Origin: Bryobacterales bacterium
GTDB taxonomy: Bacteria > Acidobacteriota > Terriglobia > Bryobacterales > UBA6623
Direction of reading: 5' to 3'
Assembly (NCBI GenBank): GCA_026713545.1
Contig: JAPOOG010000155.1
Location: 1-38,233 of the forward strand
DNA: 38,233 nucleotides
Shown: piece by piece, positions 16,855 to 25,515 of the stretch
Layout: every line of letters starts with the position of its first letter
Numbering within the stretch: position 1 is the stretch's first letter
Translations under genes and position numbers: made by a program
The notes under the pieces: generated by a model
The model's database searches: none
What the model was told of the DNA's origin: nothing
The model's input: only the letters and a program-made list of their open reading frames with translations

Positions 16855-18885
16855 ATGCCGAGCCGAACAGACACAAGAGGTGCCAGTAGAAGGTTCCCTG
16901 TACCGTCAGCGATCCGGCTGAGTCTTCTCGCGATTTTCCTGCAAGGCGCCGTGTTTGCCGGAGACAAGCCTTGGACCCTGGACGCGATCATGTCGCTGAA
17001 AACGATCAGCGATCCGCAAATGAGTCCCGACGGCTCCCGCGTCGCCTACGTCGTTCGCGGTGAAACCGCGGATCACAGAGCCTACTCGTCCGAGATCCGG
17101 GCAGTGCGAACCGGCACACCACACCAGGACTCTCTGCTGTCCCCCTCTCATCCCTCGGACCACGCGCCGCAGTGGGCTCCCGGAAACTCCGACCGTCTCG
17201 CGTTCCTGTCCTCGCGCCGGGGCAAGGCGCAGGTCTACGTCGCAACGTTGTCGGAAGGCGCGGTGCGGCCCATCACCAATTCGCCCACTGGTGTGAGCAG
17301 GTTCGGTTGGTCGCCCGACGGAGAATCGATGGCTTATGTCGCCGTCGATCCCGTCGGTCCTGAAGAGGCCGCTCGCATTGAAGCTGGCGACGATGCGATC
17401 GTCCGGGGAGAGAGCCTGAAATACAACCGCATTTATCTTGTGTCCAGCGGCGGTAAAGCCCGGCTGCTCACTAGGCGGGACCACCATGTCCTCTCATTCG
17501 ACTGGTCGCCCGACGGCTCCCGGATTGTCTACGCTGCCCAGAAGACTCCTGAAGCCCGTTACGCGTTTCATGTCGATATTCATGAAGTCGACGTCGAGGC
17601 AGGCGCCGTCACCGATCTGGTGACGCAGGAAGGATGCGACGCAAGCCCTGCCTACTCGCCTGACGGTAAGCACATCGCATTTCACACACAGGGAGCCACG
17701 CTCAACTACTTCGCTGAGCGCGATGTTGCGCTCGTGCCGTCCGGGGGCGGGGCCGTTCGCAATTTGAAGGAATACTATGACGGCGACGTTTTTCGAGGGG
17801 GGAATTCCTATTGGTGGTCCGAGGATGGGTCGGAGTTGGTTTTCGGCGCCGGAACAAACACACGGTATCGCCTCCGCAAGGTCGACGTCAGGACACGGAA
17901 GCCGATTCCCTTTGAGTCACCGGATCTCTCGAGTCCTTCCGCATTCTCGATGAGTGCTGACGGGCAGACGGTCGCATTCGTACGGTCCCGGAATGACGTG
18001 CCGCAGGAACTCGCCCTCGGCCGGATAGAGACTTCGGACAGTATGAAGATCACGGACCTCACTGCTCACAACAAGCAGGCTCATGCTTATCCTTCACTCA
18101 GGACCGAGACGATCACATGGCGTTCCAACGACGGCTCGCGGGTCGAGGGGGTGCTGCGCTACCCGATCGGCTACGAGAAAGACTCGAAAGTCCCGTTGCT
18201 CGTCGAGCTGCACGGCGGGCCGACCGGCGTGGCCACGGAGGGTTTTCCCACGCCTCGGACCTACCCGACACAACTCTTTGCCCAGGATGGTTTCGCCGTC
18301 TTCGCGCCGAACTTTCGGGGGAGCTCGAATTATGGCGGCGCGTGGCGTCTCGAGAACATCCGATCGCAGGGCTTCGGCGACTTCGACGACGTGATGACCG
18401 GGGTTGACTACCTCATCGAAAAGGGCATCGCCGATCCCGATCGCATGGGTGTGATGGGCTGGAGCTACGGCGGCTACCTGACGTCCTGGGTCATCGGCCA
18501 CACCGATCGTTTCAAAGCCGCCTCGATCGGGGCGCCCGCCACGGACTGGATCACCTACTACGGTGAATTCAACGGCGCGCTTGAAGTGCTATGGACGTAT
18601 TTCGGCGGCAACCCCTGGGATTATGCAAAGAACTATATCCGCCACTCGTCGCGCGACGGTCTTGCCCAGAATGCGAAGACCCCTTCGCTCCTGCTGCGCG
18701 GGGTAAACGACTTCGACCACAACCCGGAAATCTATCAAATCCTGCACGACCGCGGAGTCCCTGTCGAGCTTGTCACCTTCCCGCGAGAGGGCCACGGCAT
18801 CCGCGAACCCATGCACCAACGCGACATGATGAAGCGCAATTTGAAGTGGTTCCGCAAGTGGGTGCTGGGAGCAGCGCCCGAGTAG
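16855..18885 (+). CDS. Exported S9-family prolyl oligopeptidase-like peptidase
   Basis: A 676-aa serine peptidase. A signal peptide (AIRLSLLAIFLQGAVFAG) precedes a WD40-like/TolB-type beta-propeller built of repeated SPDGS blocks (QMSPDGSRVAYV, WSPDGESMAYV, WSPDGSRIVYA, YSPDGKHIAF). The C-terminal alpha/beta hydrolase domain shows the nucleophile in GWSYGGY (Ser537), the acid in GVNDFDH (Asp619) and the base in EGHGI (His647), plus the GPTG...NFRGSSNYG oxyanion region. It should cleave short peptides outside the cytoplasm. ATG 16855 is chosen to give a normal signal peptide; the frame is open to GTG 16753, which overlaps the DUF1501 stop. It is the last gene of the plus-strand cluster and converges on a minus gene 30 bp away. 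Confidence 0.92.
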   Translation: MPSRTDTRGASRRFPVPSAIRLSLLAIFLQGAVFAGDKPWTLDAIMSLKTISDPQMSPDGSRVAYVVRGETADHRAYSSEIRAVRTGTPHQDSLLSPSHPSDHAPQWAPGNSDRLAFLSSRRGKAQVYVATLSEGAVRPITNSPTGVSRFGWSPDGESMAYVAVDPVGPEEAARIEAGDDAIVRGESLKYNRIYLVSSGGKARLLTRRDHHVLSFDWSPDGSRIVYAAQKTPEARYAFHVDIHEVDVEAGAVTDLVTQEGCDASPAYSPDGKHIAFHTQGATLNYFAERDVALVPSGGGAVRNLKEYYDGDVFRGGNSYWWSEDGSELVFGAGTNTRYRLRKVDVRTRKPIPFESPDLSSPSAFSMSADGQTVAFVRSRNDVPQELALGRIETSDSMKITDLTAHNKQAHAYPSLRTETITWRSNDGSRVEGVLRYPIGYEKDSKVPLLVELHGGPTGVATEGFPTPRTYPTQLFAQDGFAVFAPNFRGSSNYGGAWRLENIRSQGFGDFDDVMTGVDYLIEKGIADPDRMGVMGWSYGGYLTSWVIGHTDRFKAASIGAPATDWITYYGEFNGALEVLWTYFGGNPWDYAKNYIRHSSRDGLAQNAKTPSLLLRGVNDFDHNPEIYQILHDRGVPVELVTFPREGHGIREPMHQRDMMKRNLKWFRKWVLGAAPE

Positions 18886-18915
18886 TAAGAGAAGAGGTCC
18901 GGCTAGCCAGAACGA

Positions 18916-20256
18916 TCAGAACAACTCGTGGACCGGCTCGCCCGTAGTGTCGTCAATCGAGTTGGCGATCTTCAGCGGCCGGCCGATCGGTGTCATGTAT
19001 TCCTTGGTCCAATCGATGCCCAAGGCTTTGTAGACGGTCGCGAACAAGTCTCCTACCATCACGCGCCGGTCGGCGATGTATGCCCCGCGATCATCGCTGG
19101 CTCCCACGACACGCCCGCCCTGGATACCGCCGCCGCCCAGCAGAATCGACCAGCAATTCGGCCAATGGTCGCGGCCGAGAACCGGATTGTGCTCCGGTGT
19201 GCGGCCGAACTCACCCATCGCCACGACCACGGTCGAATCGTAGAGGCCGCGATCAACAAGATCGTCGATCAGCGTGGAAAGCGACTTGTCGAGCGGAGGA
19301 CACAGCCGGTCGCGATGGCCTTCGTCATTCTTCGAGTGCGTGTCCCACGAGTTGCCGTGATAGCCCGCGGCCGTCACGAACCTCACTCCCGACTCGACCA
19401 ACCGGCGAGACAACAGCAGACTCAGGCCGACGGTGTCGCGCCCGTAGGCGTCTTTGGTCTTCTCCGACTCCTGCGAGAGATCGAACGCTTGACGCACCTC
19501 GGGAGCCAGGATCATCTCCCAGGCCTTCTGAGTGAACGAATCCATGGCGGCATGTTCGAGGCTTGCGACTCGACTGCGATACATCCGGTCAATGACCTTC
19601 TGGAATTCCATCCGTTCGGACATCGCGGCCGGCGCCATCGACTTCGGGAGGCTGAGGTCTGCCACTTCGAAGCCGTCTTTCGCCGGGTCGGGGATCATCA
19701 TCGGATCGTAGTCCGGCCCGAGAAACGCCGAGCGGAAGTAATCCTCGTATTGTTTCTTGTTGTCCCAACTCGGAACGAACACGTACGGCGGCAGAGCGTT
19801 GGTGGGTCCCAGCTCCTTGCCGACAATCGAGCCCCAACTCGGAAACTTCATCGCCGGGTTCAGCTCGTGTCCCGTTGCTGCGTAATGGGTCGCCTGCGGA
19901 TGATCGTCACCGAACGACCGCATCGAGCGAATGATCGACATCTTGTCCATCCGCTTGGCAAGCTGCGGGAGCAACTCGGAAACCTGAATGCCGGGTACGT
20001 TTGTCGAGATGGGCCGGAAGGCGCTGCTGGGCTTGGGATCGAACGTATCTTTCTGGCTCGGGCCTCCCTCGAGCCAGATCACGATCACCGACTTGGCCTT
20101 TCCGCCGGGAGCATTGCCGGTACGAGCTGCTAGCGCTTGCTCCAACAGCAGCGACTGGCTCAGGTGCATCCCGAGGAAGCCGAGCGAGCCGACCTTGACG
20201 AAGTCCCGCCGCGACCATTCCTGTTCACTGGCGCATTGACAACCGATGCGTTTCAT
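18916..20256 (-). CDS. DUF1501 protein, Tat-exported (second cluster)
   Basis: A 446-aa DUF1501-family protein, divergent from the two plus-strand paralogues and shorter. The twin-arginine motif is EWSRRDFVKVGSLGFLG. Superfamily blocks are KSVIVIWLEGGPSQKDTFDPK, IIRSMRSFGDDHPQATHY, VAMGEFGRTPE and LGRDHWPNCWSILLGGGG. A Cys-rich N-terminus (MKRIGCQC) precedes the signal. The start is ATG at 20256, with GGGGAG about 6 nt upstream on the minus strand; an upstream in-frame Met is less well supported. It lies 32 bp after the DUF1549/DUF1553 gene and ends the three-gene minus-strand operon, restoring the standard pairing. Confidence 0.92.
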   Translation of the reverse strand: MKRIGCQCASEQEWSRRDFVKVGSLGFLGMHLSQSLLLEQALAARTGNAPGGKAKSVIVIWLEGGPSQKDTFDPKPSSAFRPISTNVPGIQVSELLPQLAKRMDKMSIIRSMRSFGDDHPQATHYAATGHELNPAMKFPSWGSIVGKELGPTNALPPYVFVPSWDNKKQYEDYFRSAFLGPDYDPMMIPDPAKDGFEVADLSLPKSMAPAAMSERMEFQKVIDRMYRSRVASLEHAAMDSFTQKAWEMILAPEVRQAFDLSQESEKTKDAYGRDTVGLSLLLSRRLVESGVRFVTAAGYHGNSWDTHSKNDEGHRDRLCPPLDKSLSTLIDDLVDRGLYDSTVVVAMGEFGRTPEHNPVLGRDHWPNCWSILLGGGGIQGGRVVGASDDRGAYIADRRVMVGDLFATVYKALGIDWTKEYMTPIGRPLKIANSIDDTTGEPVHELF

Positions 20257-20288
20257 GGTTTGCTCCCCGCAACGCTTTCCCGGTAACG

Positions 20289-22832
20289 TTAATGATTCTC
20301 CGCAAACTCGCGTGAACTCAACAAGCCCCACTGCAAGTGTCGCAGTCCCTCTTCGCGGCTCGCCGCTTTCGCAATCAAGCCCTTCAGGTCTCGGAACTCG
20401 GCGGCTGCCGGGTGGCGTGACAGCGCGGCCAAATACAACTCTTCGATGATCGTTTCATCGGAGGCCCCGCTTTCATATAAATCATACACCCGGGAGCCCT
20501 CGTTCCAAAGCGTTTCATTGAAGGTCGAGCCGACGAGAACGTGCAGCGCCTGTTTTAGATTTGGCTTTGTGTTTCTTTCGGGAACGGCCGCTCGATTTGG
20601 CCGTCCGTAAATATCGAGAAACAGAGATTTGAAAAGATCCGTTTCACGGAGTTGGATTGCCCTTGTACCGAGCGGCATCTGGCTCTCGCCGCGGGGAGCC
20701 CCCGGACCATATGCCGTAAACATTGCCGGCACACCTGTGACCGTGCTGATCGCGTCGAGCAGAACCTCGGCATCGAGCGGTCGCGGCAGCGCGTGTGAAT
20801 AGTTCGTCCGGTCTGCTCGATTCGTCTCGTTCGTCATGCTCGAAAGCTGATACGTCTTGGAAGAGACGATCAGCCGAATCAGACGCTTCAGGTCATACCC
20901 GTTAGCGGCAAAGTCCTCGGCCAACGCCTGCAACAATTCCGGATGCGTCGCCGGATTCGTCGACCGGAAGTCATCAACCGGATCGACGATGCCCCGCGGG
21001 AAGAAAAGTCTCCAGATGCGGTTGACCGCGGCCTCGGCGAAATACGGATGCTCCGTCATCCACTCGGCCAATTCCTGGCGCACGCTCTTCTGATTCTTGT
21101 GAGTAAGGACGGTGCCGTCGAGCAAGGTAGGCGGCATCTCCTCGCCAGTGCGAGGGTGGAGAATCCGCAGCTCGCGGGCGCCCACCACATCCGGCGCAAT
21201 CTCCTTGCCCATCGCGTAATCGAATATGACGGAATCCCGACCGGAAGTACCTGTCCGGAAGACGTGTCCGAAGAACGCCGTCAGCCCCCAGAACTGATCC
21301 TGCGTCCAGTTTTCGTAGGGATGGTCATGGCAGCGCGCGCAATCGAACCGCCGGCCCATGAAGACGCGGGTCTCCTCCATCATCGTGTCGGGCGGCGGAC
21401 CGATCACGGCAATCGGAAGGAAGTGCCGCGACGGCCCGCTGTAGCCTTGCGCCGCAATGCGCTCGCGCGCCATCTGGTCATAGGGCTTGTTCTCTGCGAT
21501 GCTCGCACGAATCCACTCCCAATAATCCTGGCTCCACTTGGAGTTGTTGCCGAGTGCGAAAATCGCGACGCGAAGGAAATCCGAGAAACGATACGTCCAG
21601 TAGTCAACGTACTCCGGAGAATCCAGAAGGATATCGATCAACTTGTCTCGTTTCCGAGGTTCGTTGTCGCTCAGGAACTCCCGTACCCGAGCCGGCGGAG
21701 GCAGCGTTCCCGTCACGTCCAGGCAAACGCGCCGCAGAAACTCGGCGTCGCTGGAAGGCTCCGAAGGGATGATGTTGAATTTTCGGAGCTTCGAGAAGAC
21801 GTGGTCGTCGATAAAGTTGGTTGGCGCGACTTCAGGGTATTTGTCCGGCTCGGGGCCGATCACGCCGATCTGGAAGCTGCTCATCCGGCCGGCGGCCCGC
21901 ACCAGGACGGTGACCTCGCCGGGATGCTTGGCTCTGACGAGTCCCGAATCCGACACCTCCGCGATGTCGGTGTCTTCCAGTTCGTAAAAGACATCAGCGG
22001 AAAGGTCCTCTTCCACTCCGTTCGCCTGCCTGCCGGTCACCAGGAGTTGATGTGTCTCACTCGGCTTCAAGAGAAGAAGCTCGGGCACGATGCTCAACCC
22101 GGCAAGACGGGAATCAGCCGTTTGATCTTCACCGTAAGGCGCGCCCGCTCGGACCCATTCGAGAATCTTCTTGTAATCATTCGACCCCTTTTCGAACCGT
22201 ATTCCCCCTCCATGCACGACCTGCATGGTCGGCTTGAGGAGAAGCAGGCTGTTTTCGGGATTGTCCTTGTCGATGCGGGGCGTCCGGGGACCTCCCGACT
22301 CCGCACTGAGAACCTGATACACGCCACCCTTGACGATCCACTCGTAGTCTTCGTGCGGGTGCTCCGCGTTGTCGGAAAGCTTGAAGCCGTTCTTGCCCTT
22401 GACACCGCCATGACAGGACGCGCCGTTGCAACCGCGGCGAGTGAGAACCCCTCCGATCTCGCGCGCAAAACTGAAGGGGCGTTTCTTGGCGGAATCGCTT
22501 ACGCGGAATCGAGCTGTCGCTTGCCTCCCTTCGACGGTAGCCTGTACTTCCGCCTCACCGTCCGATCGGCCGGACAATATCGCATCCGCATCCAGCTCCA
22601 ATATTTGCGGGTCCGAGACGTTCCAATGCACGCTCGAAGTGACATCGCGCTCACGCCCGTCCGTATAGCGGCCGACGACCAGCAGCCGCTGCTTGGCGTC
22701 CGCGCCGCTGAGCGTTCGTGACGAGGGCAGGAGTTCGATCGAGACAAGCTCAGCGTCTGAAGCGGGCATGAGCCCGACCAAAGTGCACACCGCGGAGGAT
22801 GCCAGGAACTGTCTGATCCGCATGCCGTTCAT
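20289..22832 (-). CDS. Ig-like/DUF1549/DUF1553 domain protein
   Basis: An 847-aa exported protein. After a signal peptide (FLASSAVCTLVGLMPASDA) there is a bacterial Ig-like (BIG2) domain (VSIELLPSSRTLSG...), then a conserved CNGASCHGG block (CX4CH, typical of this subfamily instead of CXXCH), a second Ig-like domain (LSIVPELLLLKPSETHQLLV), DUF1549 (FLRRVCLDVTGTLPPPARV) with a CARCHDHPYENW motif, and DUF1553 (AEWMTEHPYFAEAAVNRIWRL). It differs from the plus-strand homologue by its Ig-like domains and lack of a coiled coil. The ATG at 22832 overlaps the TGA of the upstream gene by one base, so the two are translationally coupled. A GTG one codon earlier is possible. Likely partner of the downstream DUF1501 protein. 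Confidence 0.92.
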   Translation of the reverse strand: MNGMRIRQFLASSAVCTLVGLMPASDAELVSIELLPSSRTLSGADAKQRLLVVGRYTDGRERDVTSSVHWNVSDPQILELDADAILSGRSDGEAEVQATVEGRQATARFRVSDSAKKRPFSFAREIGGVLTRRGCNGASCHGGVKGKNGFKLSDNAEHPHEDYEWIVKGGVYQVLSAESGGPRTPRIDKDNPENSLLLLKPTMQVVHGGGIRFEKGSNDYKKILEWVRAGAPYGEDQTADSRLAGLSIVPELLLLKPSETHQLLVTGRQANGVEEDLSADVFYELEDTDIAEVSDSGLVRAKHPGEVTVLVRAAGRMSSFQIGVIGPEPDKYPEVAPTNFIDDHVFSKLRKFNIIPSEPSSDAEFLRRVCLDVTGTLPPPARVREFLSDNEPRKRDKLIDILLDSPEYVDYWTYRFSDFLRVAIFALGNNSKWSQDYWEWIRASIAENKPYDQMARERIAAQGYSGPSRHFLPIAVIGPPPDTMMEETRVFMGRRFDCARCHDHPYENWTQDQFWGLTAFFGHVFRTGTSGRDSVIFDYAMGKEIAPDVVGARELRILHPRTGEEMPPTLLDGTVLTHKNQKSVRQELAEWMTEHPYFAEAAVNRIWRLFFPRGIVDPVDDFRSTNPATHPELLQALAEDFAANGYDLKRLIRLIVSSKTYQLSSMTNETNRADRTNYSHALPRPLDAEVLLDAISTVTGVPAMFTAYGPGAPRGESQMPLGTRAIQLRETDLFKSLFLDIYGRPNRAAVPERNTKPNLKQALHVLVGSTFNETLWNEGSRVYDLYESGASDETIIEELYLAALSRHPAAAEFRDLKGLIAKAASREEGLRHLQWGLLSSREFAENH

Positions 22833-24673
22833 CACTCTTCTCTCGCTAACTGCTCTTCAGCACCACCGGCCGAACTGATGATCTCCGGTGGTCGAATCAC
22901 CATCAACAGCAGTTCCTTCGCCAGAACCGCCGGCCCCATCTTCCCATCAAGCCCCGGGCGAGCCATGATTCGTACTTTCGAAGGCATTCTTGTCGCGGGC
23001 GCATCCGGTGTGGCGACGAACAGCATCGTGGCAAGCTGGCTCTTGGCTCGATAGCGTTCGATCTTGCCATCGTTAAGCGGCGGAGGCCTGTTCGGCTCCA
23101 CTTCCGTTCCCATGATCGCTTGAACACCCTCGGGCAAATCCACCGCCTGCAAGGCGATGTAACCGTTAAAGCCCTCTTCTTGATCCGTCCTGATCGAAAC
23201 CTTCCTGGTCTCATCCGGGACCAGATTCAGGTATTTCGTCCCGATATGGACGGTGCCCAGGTGAGGAACCTGCGGGCGCAGAATCACACGGTAGCTGAAT
23301 CGGTCGTCCGCTTCCTGAGTCGTGATGTCTCGGATCTCCAGCGTGAATCTACCATCGCGCAAGAATGTGAAAACGGTCTTGGGTTGCACCGTCTTCATGA
23401 TGAATCCGCCGTTGTTGTTGAGGTTCGAGTGGATATTGGTGAAGACCTCGACATCGTTTTCGTCAACGACCTTCAAGAAGGGGTTGAAATCCGGGACCGT
23501 GGCATCGGCGGTATCGATCTCCAGCACGACTTTGTCGCCTCGCTTCGCCTCGAACTGAACACGATCGATGTCGCCGGCTCTTTCAATGCTCCCTTCGATC
23601 AAGGCGGGTAACGTTACCTGGACGGTATCCTCCGCGCTGTCGACCTTCGTCACCGGAATCGGCCCTACTGAATGAGGCTTTCCCTCTCCGCTTTCCGCTG
23701 ATTCTTCCGATTCCGAATCCGTGACGGCTGGTGTCACAGACCGAGACCACAATGCCTGCATCCGATCGGGCCCGAGCTCACGTGTGAAACTTCGCTCTTC
23801 CCATTGAGGCGAATCGCTTTGCGACGAGCGGTGCCGCGTCCGATGCGGGTTCCAGTGTGCGTTCCCGGTTACCGGCGCGACTCTGAGCTGATAGATATGG
23901 TCTGCGCTCCCAGGCCCCAAGAAGGTGCCCACCCGCAGGATGTAGCGGCCCGCCTCCTGAAAACGGTATTTCATTCGAGGGTCGCTCGAATAGCCCGGGA
24001 AGTGAATCGGCTCATCATTGTAGGCCAGCCTCGTCAACCGCCCGGGATGCAGCCAGCTTCCCGTCGGCGCAAGAAGCGTCAACGTCGGATCCATCAATGC
24101 CGTTCCTGAACCGGCCTCGAAGAGCAACTCCTGCCCGCTTTGCACTTCCAGCTCGTAGTCGTCGATTTGGCCCTTTTCGTCAATCCGGCCGTGAACGACG
24201 ACGGGGAACGAGGACAACGAGCCGGCCAAGCGGTTTTCTGCCCCCTCTCCTTCAGCTTCGAGCAAGCCAGGCTCGGTGTGAACCCGGAAAACCAAGGCAT
24301 CCGAAAGGCCATGAGGCGTGACGAGCCGCAATCGGTGGGCTCCAGACTGCATGGAATCATCGATCGCTACGGCAAGAACAACTTCATAGGGTGGCTGATC
24401 TTTGTCCTTCTTGGATGGCCTCTCGATCGTTGCCACCTTCTCCACGACGCCCGACAAACCCGGAGCGTCGAACCAGGCGGCATAGGCGCCTTCGAGGGAG
24501 GTTCCTCGCAATCGGATCTCGAATTCGCTCCCGGCTTGGCCGCCGGACGGGAAGACAGAGAGCAGTTTCGGTTCGGCGGGCGCATCGCAGAACAGGATTG
24601 CCGCACACAGCAGCCCGGACACCAGCAGCCGTTTCGCTACGGTAAAGCGCACGAAGCCGTTACCTGGATTCAA
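22832..24673 (-). CDS. Exported PPC-like beta-sandwich protein of a DUF1549/DUF1501 cluster
   Basis: About 613 aa. The N-terminal hydrophobic segment (RLLVSGLLCAAILFC) predicts export. The region LLSVFPSGGQAGSEFEIRLRG is an IPT/TIG-like or related beta-sandwich start. Two stretches resemble bacterial pre-peptidase C-terminal domains (DDYELEVQSGQELLFEAGSG; IDRVQFEAKRGDKVVLEID), each followed by a DPTLTLL or NPFLKVVDENDVEV strand, and both end in typical aromatic strands. No catalytic residues are evident, so it is likely a binding or adhesion partner. The open frame begins with TTG at 24673; GTG 24652 is an alternative that keeps the signal peptide. It is the first gene of the minus-strand cluster, with a TATAAT element just upstream. 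Confidence 0.82.
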   Translation of the reverse strand: MNPGNGFVRFTVAKRLLVSGLLCAAILFCDAPAEPKLLSVFPSGGQAGSEFEIRLRGTSLEGAYAAWFDAPGLSGVVEKVATIERPSKKDKDQPPYEVVLAVAIDDSMQSGAHRLRLVTPHGLSDALVFRVHTEPGLLEAEGEGAENRLAGSLSSFPVVVHGRIDEKGQIDDYELEVQSGQELLFEAGSGTALMDPTLTLLAPTGSWLHPGRLTRLAYNDEPIHFPGYSSDPRMKYRFQEAGRYILRVGTFLGPGSADHIYQLRVAPVTGNAHWNPHRTRHRSSQSDSPQWEERSFTRELGPDRMQALWSRSVTPAVTDSESEESAESGEGKPHSVGPIPVTKVDSAEDTVQVTLPALIEGSIERAGDIDRVQFEAKRGDKVVLEIDTADATVPDFNPFLKVVDENDVEVFTNIHSNLNNNGGFIMKTVQPKTVFTFLRDGRFTLEIRDITTQEADDRFSYRVILRPQVPHLGTVHIGTKYLNLVPDETRKVSIRTDQEEGFNGYIALQAVDLPEGVQAIMGTEVEPNRPPPLNDGKIERYRAKSQLATMLFVATPDAPATRMPSKVRIMARPGLDGKMGPAVLAKELLLMVIRPPEIISSAGGAEEQLAREE

Positions 24674-24695
24674 GATACACTAACCCTGCACCAAG

Positions 24696-24701
24696 ATTAT
24701 A
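24696..24701 (-). promoter_or_regulatory. Candidate -10 element for the minus-strand cluster
   Basis: A perfect TATAAT on the minus strand 22 bp upstream of the first start codon of the PPC/DUF1549/DUF1501 operon. No good -35 box is found at 16-18 bp, so an activator or another sigma factor might be needed. Low confidence. Confidence 0.3.
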
Positions 24702-24770
24702 GTATGGTTTGTCAGCTCCCAAAGCTCTTCCATGGTGTCGAACGAAATCTTGGTTCCACTCCATAAAAAT

Positions 24771-24799
24771 GGAACATTCCGAAGCAGTCCAGTGTCTAA
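24771..24799 (+). promoter_or_regulatory. Candidate ECF-type promoter upstream of the sigma factor gene
   Basis: GGAAC at 24771-24775 and GTCTAA at 24794-24799 are separated by 18 bases. This matches the general GGAAC / GTC pattern recognised by many group IV sigma factors. It lies ~70-100 bp upstream of the ECF sigma gene, where an autoregulatory promoter is expected. The GGAAC is also one arm of a perfect inverted repeat GTTCCA/TGGAAC (24753-24775). Inference from pattern only. Confidence 0.4.
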
Positions 24800-24869
24800 G
24801 CTTGTTAGGACGACTGCCGGCTTCCCCGAGACCCGGTGCTAAGCTAAGGCCGGCCGGCTCCCGAACAAC

Positions 24870-25511
24870 GTGTCCTTGGACCTTACGGCGAACGGCAAGC
24901 GAGACAACGACAGGAATCTCCTCTATCGCCTGCAGAGTCGCCGTCCGGGGTCCTTTGAAGAGCTACTCGACCTCTATCAGAAACCGATCTACGGCTTCGT
25001 CCACCGCATGCTGGACGACCCTTCGGAAGCGCCTGACGTTACGCAGGAGGTGTTCATCAAGGTCTTCTGCAAGATCGGCGACTTCCGCGGCGATTCCAGC
25101 CTGAAGACCTGGCTCTACCGCATTGCCATGCGCGAGGCGTCAAACCGTAGGCGCTGGTTCTCACGGCATCGCCGAAAAGAAACCTCGATGAATGGTTCGG
25201 ACAACGAGAATAACGGCCTGTTGAACCGTTATCTGGTGGATGAATCTCAATCGCCCTTCATGACCGCGTATCGTCGAGAACAAAGAAAGTTGGTTGAAAA
25301 TACGTTGCGTCGTATGGATGAACGTTTCCGAACGGTGGTGATTTTAAGGGATATCGAAGGGCTTAGCTACAACGAGATCGCCGAAACCTTGCGGGTTTCC
25401 CTGGGTACGGTCAAGTCCCGCATCCTGCGGGGACGGGAAATGTTGCGGTCGAGGCTGCCGCAGCAGGCGGCCGACACGGTGCCGGCAGGAGCGGCGCTGC
25501 AAACGGAGTGA
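24870..25511 (+). CDS. ECF (group IV) RNA polymerase sigma factor
   Basis: A 213-aa sigma-70-family factor of ECF size with only regions 2 and 4. Region 2 shows LLDLYQKPIYGFVHRMLDD and APDVTQEVFIKVF, with the -10-binding segment DSSLKTWLYRIAMREASNRRR. A linker with many Asn/Ser residues follows. Region 4 is RTVVILRDIEGLSYNEIAETL and VSLGTVKSRILRGREMLRSRL, a typical helix-turn-helix. It would direct polymerase to a stress or envelope regulon. The start is GTG 24870 without a good Shine-Dalgarno, so the exact start is uncertain. The downstream zinc-finger membrane protein, 4 bp away, is its probable anti-sigma factor. Confidence 0.93.
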   Translation: MSLDLTANGKRDNDRNLLYRLQSRRPGSFEELLDLYQKPIYGFVHRMLDDPSEAPDVTQEVFIKVFCKIGDFRGDSSLKTWLYRIAMREASNRRRWFSRHRRKETSMNGSDNENNGLLNRYLVDESQSPFMTAYRREQRKLVENTLRRMDERFRTVVILRDIEGLSYNEIAETLRVSLGTVKSRILRGREMLRSRLPQQAADTVPAGAALQTE

Positions 25512-25515
25512 GGAT

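Noticed and set aside
18928..20133. Plus-strand open frame of ~400 codons opposite the DUF1501 gene
   Set aside because: Shadow of a minus-strand DUF1501 gene with the standard blocks and a twin-arginine signal.
20943..22721. Long plus-strand open frame opposite the DUF1549/DUF1553 gene
   Set aside because: Composition is low-information and Arg-rich, typical of an antisense shadow. The minus strand carries conserved family motifs.
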